From contig NC_018721.1 in the NCBI RefSeq assembly GCF_000153485.2, forward strand, positions 3,534,001-3,598,000: a stretch of 64,000 nucleotides of DNA, read 5' to 3'. The position numbers and the translations under genes are program-made. Of this stretch, positions 44,374 to 53,992 are shown piece by piece. The notes under the pieces are model-generated. The model had not been told where the DNA came from, did not search any database, and saw nothing but the letters and a program-made list of their open reading frames with translations. Numbering within the stretch: the stretch's first letter is position 1; each line of letters begins with the position of its first letter. The DNA is from Psychroflexus torquis ATCC 700755. GTDB taxonomy: Bacteria; Bacteroidota; Bacteroidia; Flavobacteriales; Flavobacteriaceae.

Positions 44374-45246
44374 TTAATCGCCAATATGATCCTTTACAAT
44401 AAGTAAAGGGATTTTAAGATCTCTATTAAATAAATCTTCCGTAATGCTACCTAAACTCAGGTTTGAAAAAGTATTGGAACCTTTGTCGGCGACCATTAAC
44501 AAATCAACATCATTTTTATAAGCTTCATTTTTTAATTTAGAAGCAATATTAGCTTCTCGCCCCAATATTTTATATTGTTTGATTTCTCCAGAGTAATTCA
44601 TTTTATTGAGAAATTGATCAAACTTCTTATCTACGTAGCGACTCAGTTTAGGCTCTATTTTAGAGTCTGAGACGTAGGGAGAAAAATGAATGGGCAAACT
44701 ATACACATGGACGGCTTCCAAACTAAAATTTTGTTTTGATTGGATATACTCAGCAAAAGAAAAGCATTTTTTTGAAGCACTAGAAAAATCTGTACCAATC
44801 CATACTTTTTTCAATTTTGTTTTCATGGTGGAAGGAACCCACAAAAATTCACATTTTATAGTCCTAAGTAATTTAAACCCGAGAGTACCAGACCCGTTTT
44901 TATTATTCTTATTCCCTAAAATAAGCAAGTCGATACTATATTTATTTACGATATAGCTCATTAAGGATTCTGTGTAAGGATCATCAGAAATCAGTACTTC
45001 CCACTCCACTTTTGCCGTAAAGTTTGCTTCTATCATGTCTTTGAGTTCCTCTGTAATAATACTTTCTAGATCTACATTTTCGATTTCTTTTTCAAGGACT
45101 TCAGAAATTTCGTATCGCTTAATATTATGAACAAAATACACTTTTTTAACGTCGGTTAATTCAGTAAAAAAAGAACTGTAGGCGATTAATTGTTCGTCAA
45201 TATCAGATAAGTCTAAACCGACTAGCACTTTATTTAATGTCCTCAT
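44374..45246 (-). CDS. Universal stress protein with two UspA domains
   Basis: 290 residues: domain 1 from about 1-140 (NKVLVGLDLSDIDEQLIAYS ... DLLILGNKNNKNGSGTLGFK) and domain 2 from about 145-290 (KVWIGTDFSSASKKCFSFAE ... DVDLLMVADKGSNTFSNLSLGS). Both have the UspA fold; the GxxG-(9x)-GS/TxT ATP loop is partly kept (GNKNNKNGSGTLG). Its start overlaps the stop of the BCCT transporter gene by four bases (ATGA), a coupling that suggests the protein regulates or is co-needed with osmolyte uptake. Confidence 0.92.
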   Translation of the reverse strand: MRTLNKVLVGLDLSDIDEQLIAYSSFFTELTDVKKVYFVHNIKRYEISEVLEKEIENVDLESIITEELKDMIEANFTAKVEWEVLISDDPYTESLMSYIVNKYSIDLLILGNKNNKNGSGTLGFKLLRTIKCEFLWVPSTMKTKLKKVWIGTDFSSASKKCFSFAEYIQSKQNFSLEAVHVYSLPIHFSPYVSDSKIEPKLSRYVDKKFDQFLNKMNYSGEIKQYKILGREANIASKLKNEAYKNDVDLLMVADKGSNTFSNLSLGSITEDLFNRDLKIPLLIVKDHIGD

Positions 45247-46859
45247 ATTGATTCATTTTTATTGCGTTTTTTAATAATTTTTCTTACAATTTCTTCATAA
45301 TCTTCTTTCTGTACAACCTCTTTGTAGCGTTCGTGTTTTTTGACTTCATCTTTCAATCCTTTGTACAAGGAATAGCACATGACAAGAAGAATGATGGCGA
45401 AAGGCAATCCAGAAGCAATTGCTGCAGTTTGAAGCGCCCCGAGTCCTCCACCTATGAGCAAGACTGCTGCAACAGCTCCTTCGGTAATCGCCCAAAAGAT
45501 CCGTTGTCCTACAGGGGCGTCAATTTTACCACCAGAGGTAAGGTTATCTATCACTAGAGATCCTGAATCTGAAGAGGTTATAAAAAAGCCCATAATCAAA
45601 ATAATAGCAACTATATTAAGACCCATGGTGAAGGGAAAGTCCTCAAAAAAGACAAATAAAGCTGTAGCTACATCATTATCTACCGCCACAGAAACTGCAT
45701 CATTACCATTCATAACCATATCTAATGCAGAACTTCCAAAAGCTGTAACCCAAAAAAATGTAATCAAGGTAGGAACTATTAAAACTCCAAGGATAAATTC
45801 TTTAATCGTTCTCCCTTTGGAAATTCTGGCAATAAAAGTTCCAACAAAAGGAGACCATGATATCCACCAACCCCAATAAAAAATCGTCCAATTATTTTGC
45901 CAATCTCCTCCCGTAAAACTTTCATTCCAAAGTGAAATTTCTACTACACTGCTAAAATAATTCCCTAAATTTTCTAAATAACTTTCAAAAATAAAAAGGG
46001 TAGGACCTAAGATCAAAACTAAAACCAATAGTAAAACTGCTATCCTGATATTCCACTCACTTAAGACCTTAACCCCTTTGTCAACTCCAAGCACCACCGA
46101 AATTGTAGCTATTAAGGTAATACCTGCAATAAGTAATACTTGGGTTGTCGTTCCGCTGCTTAATCCGAAGACCTGTTCTAAGCCTGCTGCTACTTGTTGT
46201 ACTCCAAACCCAAGTGAAGTCGCCAGACCAAACAAAGTAGCCAAGACTGCAAAAACATCAATAATATCCCCAATAACTCCGTAGATTTTATCACCCAAAA
46301 AAGGATAAAAAACACTTCTTATCGTTAGTGGTAAGCCTCTAGAATAAGTGAAAAAAGCTAAGGCTAAACCTACTAAAGCATAAATAGCCCAAGGGTGAAA
46401 TCCCCAGTGTAGAAAACTAAAATTCATAGCTTCCTTAGCTGCTGCAATCGTATCTGCATCAGCATTGGGTGGTGCACCAAAATGGGTTACAGGCTCAGCG
46501 ACACTCCAAAATAAAAGACCTATTCCCATACCAGCGCTAAACAGCATTGAGAACCAGGATACGGTCTTAAACTCTGGTTCAGCATCCTTTCCTCCAAGCC
46601 TTATCTTACCAAACTTGCTGAAGGCTAAATAAGTAACAAAAATCAGGATAAAATTTACGCTAAACACAAATAACCAGCCGCCATACTCTGCCACTTGGTT
46701 TTGAACAGTGCTGAAAAACTCTTCAGTTGATTCCTTATAAATGAGAGTTAGAGCAATTCCTATGGTGATCAAAATTATGGAAGAAAAAAAAACGGGACCG
46801 TTGACCTCAAGTCCAAAAATGGATTTCTTTTCATCACTTCTAGTAACTTTTTCTGGCAT
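45243..46859 (-). CDS. BCCT family betaine/choline/carnitine transporter
   Basis: 538 residues, 12 membrane helices. The signature region is visible: LLFWSVAEPVTHFGAPPNAD, WTIFYWGWWISWSPFVGTFI with the WWxSWxPFVGxFIARISKGRT block, and the acidic/basic C-terminal tail KHERYKEVVQKEDYEEIV typical of osmosensing BCCT members. It imports quaternary ammonium osmolytes (likely glycine betaine) with Na+. It overlaps the UspA gene and lies 119 bases after an outer-membrane protein gene on the same strand. Confidence 0.95.
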   Translation of the reverse strand: MPEKVTRSDEKKSIFGLEVNGPVFFSSIILITIGIALTLIYKESTEEFFSTVQNQVAEYGGWLFVFSVNFILIFVTYLAFSKFGKIRLGGKDAEPEFKTVSWFSMLFSAGMGIGLLFWSVAEPVTHFGAPPNADADTIAAAKEAMNFSFLHWGFHPWAIYALVGLALAFFTYSRGLPLTIRSVFYPFLGDKIYGVIGDIIDVFAVLATLFGLATSLGFGVQQVAAGLEQVFGLSSGTTTQVLLIAGITLIATISVVLGVDKGVKVLSEWNIRIAVLLLVLVLILGPTLFIFESYLENLGNYFSSVVEISLWNESFTGGDWQNNWTIFYWGWWISWSPFVGTFIARISKGRTIKEFILGVLIVPTLITFFWVTAFGSSALDMVMNGNDAVSVAVDNDVATALFVFFEDFPFTMGLNIVAIILIMGFFITSSDSGSLVIDNLTSGGKIDAPVGQRIFWAITEGAVAAVLLIGGGLGALQTAAIASGLPFAIILLVMCYSLYKGLKDEVKKHERYKEVVQKEDYEEIVRKIIKKRNKNESI

Positions 46860-46978
46860 AACTTTTATTTTAATCCTTCTTTGAAGGTTTTATTTTTCGA
46901 GGGCTTTTCTCGAATTTTTATAACTAATTTCTTAATCCCCACCTCATTGGTTTGCACTAGAGGTTTTTTATTTTTGAA

Positions 46979-48112
46979 TTATCTGGATTTGTTATCCGTT
47001 AAAAAGTAATATCCAAAATTTATATTGAATCTTGCTTCCCAGCCTAAGTTTGGTTTTCCTTGGCCTAATTCGTTAGTAAAATCTCCACCAAACCAAGAAT
47101 GGTTATATCCTGCGGCATAATCTACATAAATAAATACATCCCCAGCGCTCACTAGCATGCCAGTCACATTCATAGCTGAGTTTTTGAACCCCTGAGCACG
47201 CTTATCCATATACCCAAAATCATTATAAAATTTCAGGTTGCTAATGGGGCCAATATCAACGGGGAGATCATATGAAACAGCAGCGGTATACATCTCAAAA
47301 TCTGAAGCTACGTCATAAGGAAATCCATAAGCTCCCATGCGAACAATATCTCTGCTTTGTCCATCAGCATTCATGGGATTGTGACCCACTGTAAGCAGTT
47401 CTGTCTTTAAATTCCAGCGTTTATAAGATACCTCATGATGGAGCCCTAAAGCATGATGGTCTCCAGTTTCTTTAGTCTCAATGTTATACAAGCCACCATA
47501 CTGAGCAGAAAAACCGATGCGATGCTTAAACTCCTCACCAGTTTTGTAGATAAATTTTCCGTTAAATTGATTGATCTCTTTATTTTTACCCACGATATCA
47601 TATGCATACCGATTGGAACTTACTTCATTGGAGCCCCCTAAATCGAACAACTCAGAGTTTTTGAAAAAAGCTAGCTGGTATTCAAATTTATCTCCTATGT
47701 TCATATATTTTATTCCCATATCATGGCCGTCTTCTAGACCTACATAATAGGTCAAATTAAAAAACCAATTATTGGAGTTATAAGTTTGAATCCCAAAGGG
47801 AACTTGAGTTAAGCCAATTTGAATATCTTCTTGTTCGCTTAACGAATATCCCATCCAACCTTGTTTTAAAAAACCTCCCCCAAAGGAATCAGAATATTCT
47901 CGGTACTCAACATTAAGATACACATCTTTGTATCTTGCTTCTGCATTTATTCGAAAAATATCATAGATAAAGTCACCACCAATATCTTTTTGGTCAGAAT
48001 TCCAGGAACTGTATAAATAATTATAACGTAAGGCTCCGCCAATATTTACTATAGGTTTATCTTGGCTATAAGTAAGAAAGGGAATCCAAATAAGGAGTAA
48101 TATTTTAGTCAT
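46979..48112 (-). CDS. Outer-membrane beta-barrel protein (porin-like)
   Basis: 377 residues with a signal peptide (MTKILLLIWIPFLTYS, 1-16) and alternating aromatic beta strands, from GGALRYNYLYSSWN to the closing strand RFNINFGYYF. Conserved middle blocks include GLTQVPFGIQTYNSNNWFFN. It resembles Bacteroidota porin-like channels without a named family. Position as first gene before BCCT and UspA genes suggests it is the outer-membrane entry for the same osmolyte (inference). A short GC hairpin (TTCGAG/CTCGAA, about 46892-46910) lies downstream and may attenuate transcription. Confidence 0.78.
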   Translation of the reverse strand: MTKILLLIWIPFLTYSQDKPIVNIGGALRYNYLYSSWNSDQKDIGGDFIYDIFRINAEARYKDVYLNVEYREYSDSFGGGFLKQGWMGYSLSEQEDIQIGLTQVPFGIQTYNSNNWFFNLTYYVGLEDGHDMGIKYMNIGDKFEYQLAFFKNSELFDLGGSNEVSSNRYAYDIVGKNKEINQFNGKFIYKTGEEFKHRIGFSAQYGGLYNIETKETGDHHALGLHHEVSYKRWNLKTELLTVGHNPMNADGQSRDIVRMGAYGFPYDVASDFEMYTAAVSYDLPVDIGPISNLKFYNDFGYMDKRAQGFKNSAMNVTGMLVSAGDVFIYVDYAAGYNHSWFGGDFTNELGQGKPNLGWEARFNINFGYYFLTDNKSR

Positions 48113-48230
48113 ATTTTGGTTTCTGGTTGTGAAAAGACAAAATCCAAAATGTAATTTGGGATTTTATTAAACTTCTTTTCACCTTTTAAATGATTTCATC
48201 AACCTCGAATGGATTGAAATGCGAAGAGAT

Positions 48231-48244
48231 AACAACAAGTTGTT
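48231..48244. promoter_or_regulatory. Dyad-symmetric site upstream of the osmolyte operon
   Basis: AACAAC-AA-GTTGTT is a 14-base dyad about 120 bases before the start of the outer-membrane protein gene. It may be an operator; the evidence is the symmetry and position only. The rest of 48113-48427 is AT-rich spacer with no gene. Confidence 0.3.
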
Positions 48245-48427
48245 CTCATGTATAAGTTGATTTTTTTCTGAAAATCGGACTCATAGCCATGTTGTTTCTC
48301 GTTTTTGCAAACTGTTAACAAGGTGAAAAAATCTAATTTCATCACTATGTTAATTAAAAAATGCAATCTAAGAATTAAAAACTGAAAGGCTCTATAAATC
48401 TAAAAATTATCATAAAACATGAATACG

Positions 48428-48595
48428 CTAGTGTCTTTTGCCTTTCCAAGTTCCCCCATATTTATAATGCGTTTCAGTCTGTTTTTTTTCAACACAAGTT
48501 TTGCAAGCGAATAGCCATGCTTTTCCCTTTTTGATCTGAATTCTATACAAGACTCCAAAATCGAGACCACAAATAGCACAAGTCTTCGTTTTCAA
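48428..48595 (-). CDS. Tiny zinc-ribbon protein with TTG start
   Basis: 55 residues starting at a TTG at 48595: LKTKTCAICGLDFGVLYRIQ, then AWLFACKTC, then YKYGGTWKGKRH and stop. The CAIC and CKTC pairs form a zinc ribbon, and the KYGGTWKG end is conserved in short flavobacterial proteins I recall. No ATG lies in this frame after the preceding stop, so a TTG start is required. It begins 13 bases after the stop of the cupin gene, in the same frame as it. Function unknown; likely nucleic-acid binding. Confidence 0.65.
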   Translation of the reverse strand: MKTKTCAICGLDFGVLYRIQIKKGKAWLFACKTCVEKKQTETHYKYGGTWKGKRH

Positions 48596-48607
48596 AACAA
48601 GTTTAAA

Positions 48608-49108
48608 TTATCGGGTGAGCTTTTGTATGATCTCTTTGTGTTGAGGGAATAGCTGTTGAAGTTCTTGTGGTTCTGCTAGGTTGAAGTCGTCAAAATCGAA
48701 CCCTGGAGCGACTGTACACCCTACTAAAGCAAAGCTATCTTCAGTTTTGATTTCCGCGGCAAACCAGTGCTGAGCGGGAACTACAAACTGAGGGGTTTCT
48801 TTTTGACTAAAGTCGTTTCCAATGCTTACTTGAGAATAGTTACCTTCAGGTGAAACTATATGAAGTGTGATGGTTTTCCCTAAATAAAAATGCCAAGCTT
48901 CATCTTGATTTACTTTATGAAAAGCTGAGAATTCATCTGAGGTGAGCATAAAATAGATGCATGTACTTGCATGTCTGCCAGAAGTAAATTCAGAAGGTAA
49001 AGCAGATTCAGGAAGTAGGGTTTCACTTCTATAAGTCTCTTTAAAATAGCCTCCTTCAGGATGTTTTTCGAGCTGTAGTTTATCGATGAGTTCTTCTTTT
49101 CTAAGCAT
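48608..49108 (-). CDS. Cupin domain-containing protein (DUF985)
   Basis: 166 residues. KLQLEKHPEGGYFKETYRSE is the DUF985 opening, followed by the cupin block STCIYFMLTSDEFSAFHKVN, DEAWHFYLGKTITLHIV and the late ALVGCTVAPGFDFDDF. The histidines of HKVN and WHFY would hold a metal or ligand. Members are small-molecule-binding or epimerase-like cupins of unknown function. It follows purL after three bases on the same strand. Confidence 0.93.
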   Translation of the reverse strand: MLRKEELIDKLQLEKHPEGGYFKETYRSETLLPESALPSEFTSGRHASTCIYFMLTSDEFSAFHKVNQDEAWHFYLGKTITLHIVSPEGNYSQVSIGNDFSQKETPQFVVPAQHWFAAEIKTEDSFALVGCTVAPGFDFDDFNLAEPQELQQLFPQHKEIIQKLTR

Positions 49109-49111
49109 GTT

Positions 49112-52100
49112 TTAGTGTTTATTTAACCAGTATTTTGCATTTTGAAAGGCTTCAATCCATGGTGAAACCTCATCTTTTCTATCTTTTGGATAATGGGCCC
49201 AGTTCCATGAAAAAGTGGAACGTTCTAAATGAGGCATCATTACAAGATGTCGTCCTGAATCGTCACATAACATAGCAGCATTGTAATCTGAACCATTTGG
49301 GTTACAAGGAAATTCTTCTCTGAAGTATTTTGCAGGAATGGAATATTTAGATTCTTCTAAGGGTAAGTGAAATTTACCCTCACCATGTGCTGCCCAGATT
49401 CCTAAAGTAGAACCTTCAAGGCTTTTTAGCATAATGCTATTGCTATCAGCAATATCGACCGCGGTAAATCTACATTCAAATTTTCCAGAGTCATTATGAA
49501 GCATTTTAGGTTTTTCCTTATGGTGAGGAGTAATGAGTCCTAGTTCTATGAACAGTTGGCAACCATTACAAACTCCTATAGATAAAGTGTCTTCTCTATC
49601 GAAGAAATTACGCAGAGCCAAATTAGCATTTTCATTGTATTTAAAAGTGCCTGCCCACCCTTTAGCACTGCCTAAAACATCAGAATTGGAAAAACCGCCT
49701 ACCGCTGCTATAAACTGAACATCTTCAAGGGTTTCCTCACCAGACATTAAATCTGTCATGTGAATGTCTTTCACATCGAATCCAGCTAAGTGCAGGGCTC
49801 TAGCCATTTCTCGTTCACTGTTAGATCCCTTTTCTCTTATAATAGCTGCTTTAACTCGTTGGCCTTTTACAGCTTTTAGTGTTCCATCAAAATGCTCTGG
49901 AAACTTAAATTTTAAAGCATTATGTTTAAAATTATCGTGACGTTCTTTGGCTTTTTTCTCACCACTTTGGTGCTTGTCGAATTCATAAGAGGTTTGCATC
50001 CAATGCGTTCTGTACATATCGATATCAAATTCTAAATTTTGATCTTTATGAGAAATCTTGAGTGCCCCAGAGGCATTAACTTCCCCTAAATATAAAGGCT
50101 CAATACCAAGTTCTTTAAACTCATTTGTGATCTCGTCATTGACTTGAAAGACAATACCAGAATTTTCTGAGAACAGAATTTTAAAAATATCTTGTTCTTT
50201 AAACTTTGAAAGCTGGATATCAGCTCCAAGATCATTGTCTGCAAAACACAATTCAAGCAGCGTTGTTATCAAACCACCAGAAGAAATATCATGTCCACTC
50301 GCTATTTTATGATGTTTAATTAAGGTTTGAACAGCATTAAACTTCTTTTTAAACTCATCATCCTTATGAATCCCAGGTGCTTTAATTCCTAATTTACCTA
50401 AGGTTTGAGCAAAAGCAGAACCTCCTAATTGCAAGCTATGCTGAGATAAATCTAAATAGTAAATAGAACCACTATTTTTCTGAAACATAGGTTCCACAAC
50501 ATTTGTAACGTCATTACAATTTGCTGCGGCAGATATAATAACGGTGCCAGGGGAAAGCACCTCTTTATCTTTGTAGCGTTGCTTCATCGATAAGGAATCT
50601 TTTCCGGTAGGGACATTGATTCCTAAATTAATGGCAAATTCTGAAACGGCCTCTACAGCATCATACAATCTCGCATCTTCACCAGGATTATGACATGGCC
50701 ACATCCAGTTGGCAGATAATGACACTGAAGTGAGATTGTCTTTTAGGGGAGCCCAAATAAGGTTCGTGAGGGCTTCAGCAATAGAATTTTTGGCACCAGC
50801 AACAGGATCAATAAGTCCAGAAATGGGGGAGTGACCAATAGAACTGGCAACCCCCTCTTTGCCGTTGTAATCTAAAGCCACCACTCCACAGTTGTTGAGA
50901 GGAACTTGAAGCGGGCCAAGGGTTTGCTGCACGGCAACTCGTCCAGTCACACAGCGATCTACTTTATTCACTAGCCAGTCTTTACAAGCTATAGATTCCA
51001 GCTGAAGCAGTTTTTCTACGTAGCTGTAAATATGGTCTGGATTATAGGTTATGTCACTATACTCTCTATGTACTCTTTGATCTTTCATGAAGGTCTTTGG
51101 AGAACTTCCAAACATATCTTCAAGCTTAAGATCTAGAGGTTTTTCTTGAGTTTTAGAATTCTTAAAAACAAATTGATGATCGTTAGTGACCTTCCCAACT
51201 CTGTACATTGGCGACCGTTCACGCAAGGCAACTTTTTCTAAAAACTTAGAATCTTCTTCACTAATGACAAGTCCCATGCGTTCTTGGGATTCGTTACCAA
51301 TAATCTCTTTTGCGGAAAGCGTTGTGTCTCCTACAGGAAGTTTGTTGATATCGATATGGCCTCCTGTGTCTTCTACCAATTCGCTTAAGCAGTTTAAATG
51401 TCCACCAGCGCCATGATCGTGAATGGAACGAATAGGATTATGATCTAGCTCCACCATGGCTCTAATAGCATTGGCTGCTCTTTTTTGCATTTCAGGATTA
51501 GACCGTTGTACAGCATTTAATTCAATATTACTGTTAAATTTACCAGTGTCCGAAGAAGATACCGCAGCACCTCCCATTCCAATTCTATAGTTGTCTCCAC
51601 CAAGAATAACAATATCATCATTTTCTTGAGGCAATTCTTTTATAGCCTGATTGGCCTTGCCGTATCCGACACCTCCAGCTAGCATAACGACTTTATCGTA
51701 AGCTAAAAGTCTGTTGTGTTCTTCGTGTTCAAAGGTGAAAAGAGAACCATTGATGAGGGGCTGCCCAAACTTATTACCAAAATCTGAAGCCCCATTGGAG
51801 GCTTTAATCAAGATATCAAGCGGACTTTGATACAGCCAGTCTCTTTCAGCACTTACTTTTTCCCAGGGTTTATCATCTTTTAATCTTGGATAAGCAGTCA
51901 TATACACGGCAGATCCAGAAAGAGGCAAAGATCCTTTTCCTCCAGCTAGCCTGTCTCGTATCTCACCACCGCTTCCCGTTGCTGCCCCGTTGAAAGGTTC
52001 AACAGTAGTTGGAAAATTATGAGTTTCAGCTTTTAAGGAAATGACAGAACTGAAAGTTGAGTTTTTATATTCTGAAGCTATGTCTGGTCTTTGCGGAGCG

Positions 52101-52765
52101 AATTGCTCAACGTGAGGCCCTTCGATAAAAGCGACATTGTCTTTGTAGGCAGAAACGATTGTATTGGGATGCGTTTCAGAAGTTTTTCTAATCAGTGTAA
52201 AGAGGGATTCTTTTTGCTCTTCTCCATCAATAATAAAAGTACCATTGAAAATTTTATGACGACAATGTTCCGAGTTGACTTGAGAAAAACCGAAAACTTC
52301 AGCATCGGTAAGACGACGATTCAATTTTTTGGATAACTTTTCTAAATAATAGACCTCCTCGCCATTAAGCGCTAAACCTTCCTTTTGATTGTAAGCGGCG
52401 ATGTCCTCAATTTCTAAAACTGGTTCTGGTTCTATATGGATTGTAAACAGATTTTGATCCAATACACTATACTTTTGAAAAAGCATTTTATCAAAACGCG
52501 TTTCCTCAGAAGTTACTTCATGAAATTCTTCAATCCTTGAAATTCCTTCAATTCCCATGTTTTGAGTAATTTCTACTGCATTGGTACTCCATGGAGTGAC
52601 CATAACTTGTCTAGGCCCTATATATTGACCCTCCAAATGTTTTTTATCAACAAACTGAGCATCGCCGAAGACCCATTTTAGTTTTTTGATAGTTTCGTAA
52701 TCTGGTCGTTTATCTATGGAAACAGCGAAGCGATGCGTCGATTCAGCCTTGAAGAAGATTATCAT
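49112..52765 (-). CDS. purL: Phosphoribosylformylglycinamidine synthase (large, single-chain form)
   Basis: 1217 residues, the size of the gamma-proteobacterial single-chain PurL. The N-terminal PurS-like part, the two ATP-binding AIRS-like halves (NSEHCRHKIFNG near 185; GAGGHLNCLSELVEDTGG) and a C-terminal glutaminase with C in GVCNGCQLF and the His/Glu end (WAAHGEGKFH) are present. It converts FGAR to FGAM in purine synthesis. It is the first gene of a minus-strand unit with the cupin gene and the tiny zinc-ribbon gene. Confidence 0.97.
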   Translation of the reverse strand: MIIFFKAESTHRFAVSIDKRPDYETIKKLKWVFGDAQFVDKKHLEGQYIGPRQVMVTPWSTNAVEITQNMGIEGISRIEEFHEVTSEETRFDKMLFQKYSVLDQNLFTIHIEPEPVLEIEDIAAYNQKEGLALNGEEVYYLEKLSKKLNRRLTDAEVFGFSQVNSEHCRHKIFNGTFIIDGEEQKESLFTLIRKTSETHPNTIVSAYKDNVAFIEGPHVEQFAPQRPDIASEYKNSTFSSVISLKAETHNFPTTVEPFNGAATGSGGEIRDRLAGGKGSLPLSGSAVYMTAYPRLKDDKPWEKVSAERDWLYQSPLDILIKASNGASDFGNKFGQPLINGSLFTFEHEEHNRLLAYDKVVMLAGGVGYGKANQAIKELPQENDDIVILGGDNYRIGMGGAAVSSSDTGKFNSNIELNAVQRSNPEMQKRAANAIRAMVELDHNPIRSIHDHGAGGHLNCLSELVEDTGGHIDINKLPVGDTTLSAKEIIGNESQERMGLVISEEDSKFLEKVALRERSPMYRVGKVTNDHQFVFKNSKTQEKPLDLKLEDMFGSSPKTFMKDQRVHREYSDITYNPDHIYSYVEKLLQLESIACKDWLVNKVDRCVTGRVAVQQTLGPLQVPLNNCGVVALDYNGKEGVASSIGHSPISGLIDPVAGAKNSIAEALTNLIWAPLKDNLTSVSLSANWMWPCHNPGEDARLYDAVEAVSEFAINLGINVPTGKDSLSMKQRYKDKEVLSPGTVIISAAANCNDVTNVVEPMFQKNSGSIYYLDLSQHSLQLGGSAFAQTLGKLGIKAPGIHKDDEFKKKFNAVQTLIKHHKIASGHDISSGGLITTLLELCFADNDLGADIQLSKFKEQDIFKILFSENSGIVFQVNDEITNEFKELGIEPLYLGEVNASGALKISHKDQNLEFDIDMYRTHWMQTSYEFDKHQSGEKKAKERHDNFKHNALKFKFPEHFDGTLKAVKGQRVKAAIIREKGSNSEREMARALHLAGFDVKDIHMTDLMSGEETLEDVQFIAAVGGFSNSDVLGSAKGWAGTFKYNENANLALRNFFDREDTLSIGVCNGCQLFIELGLITPHHKEKPKMLHNDSGKFECRFTAVDIADSNSIMLKSLEGSTLGIWAAHGEGKFHLPLEESKYSIPAKYFREEFPCNPNGSDYNAAMLCDDSGRHLVMMPHLERSTFSWNWAHYPKDRKDEVSPWIEAFQNAKYWLNKH

Positions 52766-52906
52766 TTCTTGATGAATTAAAGATGTGTTTTGACGCCCTC
52801 AAAATTACGATAAATATGTGAGTATTTTTAGAATTTGATTAAGTTTGACCTAAGTGTAGAATTACAGATTTCTAGATCGCTAAAAATTAATTTTAAAATT
52901 GAATTC

Positions 52907-53974
52907 TTGAGAAACACCATCCTAAAGTTACTGGCTATTTTTTTCCCAATTCAATTGCTTTTTATTTATATCCTTAAGGGATTTCCCGATTTGGTAGAAA
53001 CCTATTACAGCCAGTCTTTTTTTGTTTATATCTCCCAATTACAACACTTTTTAACGTCATGGATTCCTTTTTCTATCGGCGACCTATTTTATTCAGCTAT
53101 GGTATTAATCATTCTGGGATGGCTTATTAAGCTTATAAGGCGAAAAACTAAAAGTCTAAAGACGATGCTGCTAGAAGCTTTTGCATTTGTCTCCTTAATC
53201 TATTTTTTATTTCACGTATTTTGGGGGTTTAATTATTATAGGCTTCCGCTTCATGACTCTTTAGGAATTTCTACGGAATATAACAAAGCAGACTTATTGG
53301 AATACATTTGCGATCTCATTCAACAAACCAATACTCTACACTCTCAATTGGTGAGTGAGGACAGTTTGAAGGTTGACTATGATTTTACACAAAAAGAAGT
53401 TCAAGATCTGGTATTTAAGGCTTACCAAAATACAGATAATACCGATCTAAAAATTTCTTATCGCATAGAAAACCTAAAGCCTTCTTTGTTTTCGTTGCCG
53501 CTTTCCTACGCAGGATTTAGTGGATATGTGAATCCATTTACGAATGAAGCTCAGTACAATTATAAGATTCCTACGTATAAATTTCCAACAACGATGGCTC
53601 ACGAGATCGGACATCAGTTGGGCTTTTCTAAGGAAAATGAGGCTAATTTTATAGCCTCAATAATTACTATGGAAGACAGCAATAAATTTTTACGTTACTC
53701 AGGTTTAACTTTTGCTTTAAAGTACAGTCTTAACGATATGTATAAAAAAGACCCAGTCTTATCAGGGGTTCTAATCTCTGATTTGCATCCTGGTATTCTC
53801 AAAAACTACCAAGAAGTTCAAAACTTTTGGGAAGCTTATTCAGGTCCAGTAGAGTTAATTATGGAAAAAATATATGGCAATTATTTAAAAGTCAATAACC
53901 AGCCCCAAGGCATAGAAAGTTATAGCTATGTTGTCGCGTTACTGGTTAATTATTATAAACAACAATCTCATTAA
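52907..53974 (+). CDS. DUF3810 membrane protein with HExxH zinc-peptidase motif
   Basis: 355 residues from the TTG at 52907 (LRNTILKLLAIFF, read as Met), chosen because DUF3810 proteins begin with this segment; an in-frame TTG at 52835 would add 24 residues of unconserved sequence, and there is no ATG. Three membrane helices span about 8-105 (ILKLLAIFFPIQLLFIYIL, FSIGDLFYSAMVLIILGWLI and one more). The lumen-side domain holds MAHEIGHQLGFSKENEANF, a gluzincin HEIGH motif with the downstream Glu. It is likely a membrane zinc protease; substrate unknown. It precedes two amidohydrolase-family genes (19-base gap). Confidence 0.88.
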   Translation: MRNTILKLLAIFFPIQLLFIYILKGFPDLVETYYSQSFFVYISQLQHFLTSWIPFSIGDLFYSAMVLIILGWLIKLIRRKTKSLKTMLLEAFAFVSLIYFLFHVFWGFNYYRLPLHDSLGISTEYNKADLLEYICDLIQQTNTLHSQLVSEDSLKVDYDFTQKEVQDLVFKAYQNTDNTDLKISYRIENLKPSLFSLPLSYAGFSGYVNPFTNEAQYNYKIPTYKFPTTMAHEIGHQLGFSKENEANFIASIITMEDSNKFLRYSGLTFALKYSLNDMYKKDPVLSGVLISDLHPGILKNYQEVQNFWEAYSGPVELIMEKIYGNYLKVNNQPQGIESYSYVVALLVNYYKQQSH

Positions 53975-53992
53975 CCATAAAATTTAATCTCA

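Noticed and set aside
45333..46284. Plus-strand open frames opposite the BCCT gene
   Set aside because: Shadow frames of a strongly conserved transporter; low-complexity Thr/Lys/Pro-rich products.
48231..48244. Confident operator for the osmolyte operon
   Set aside because: Symmetry is short and position unremarkable; kept only as a low-confidence site.
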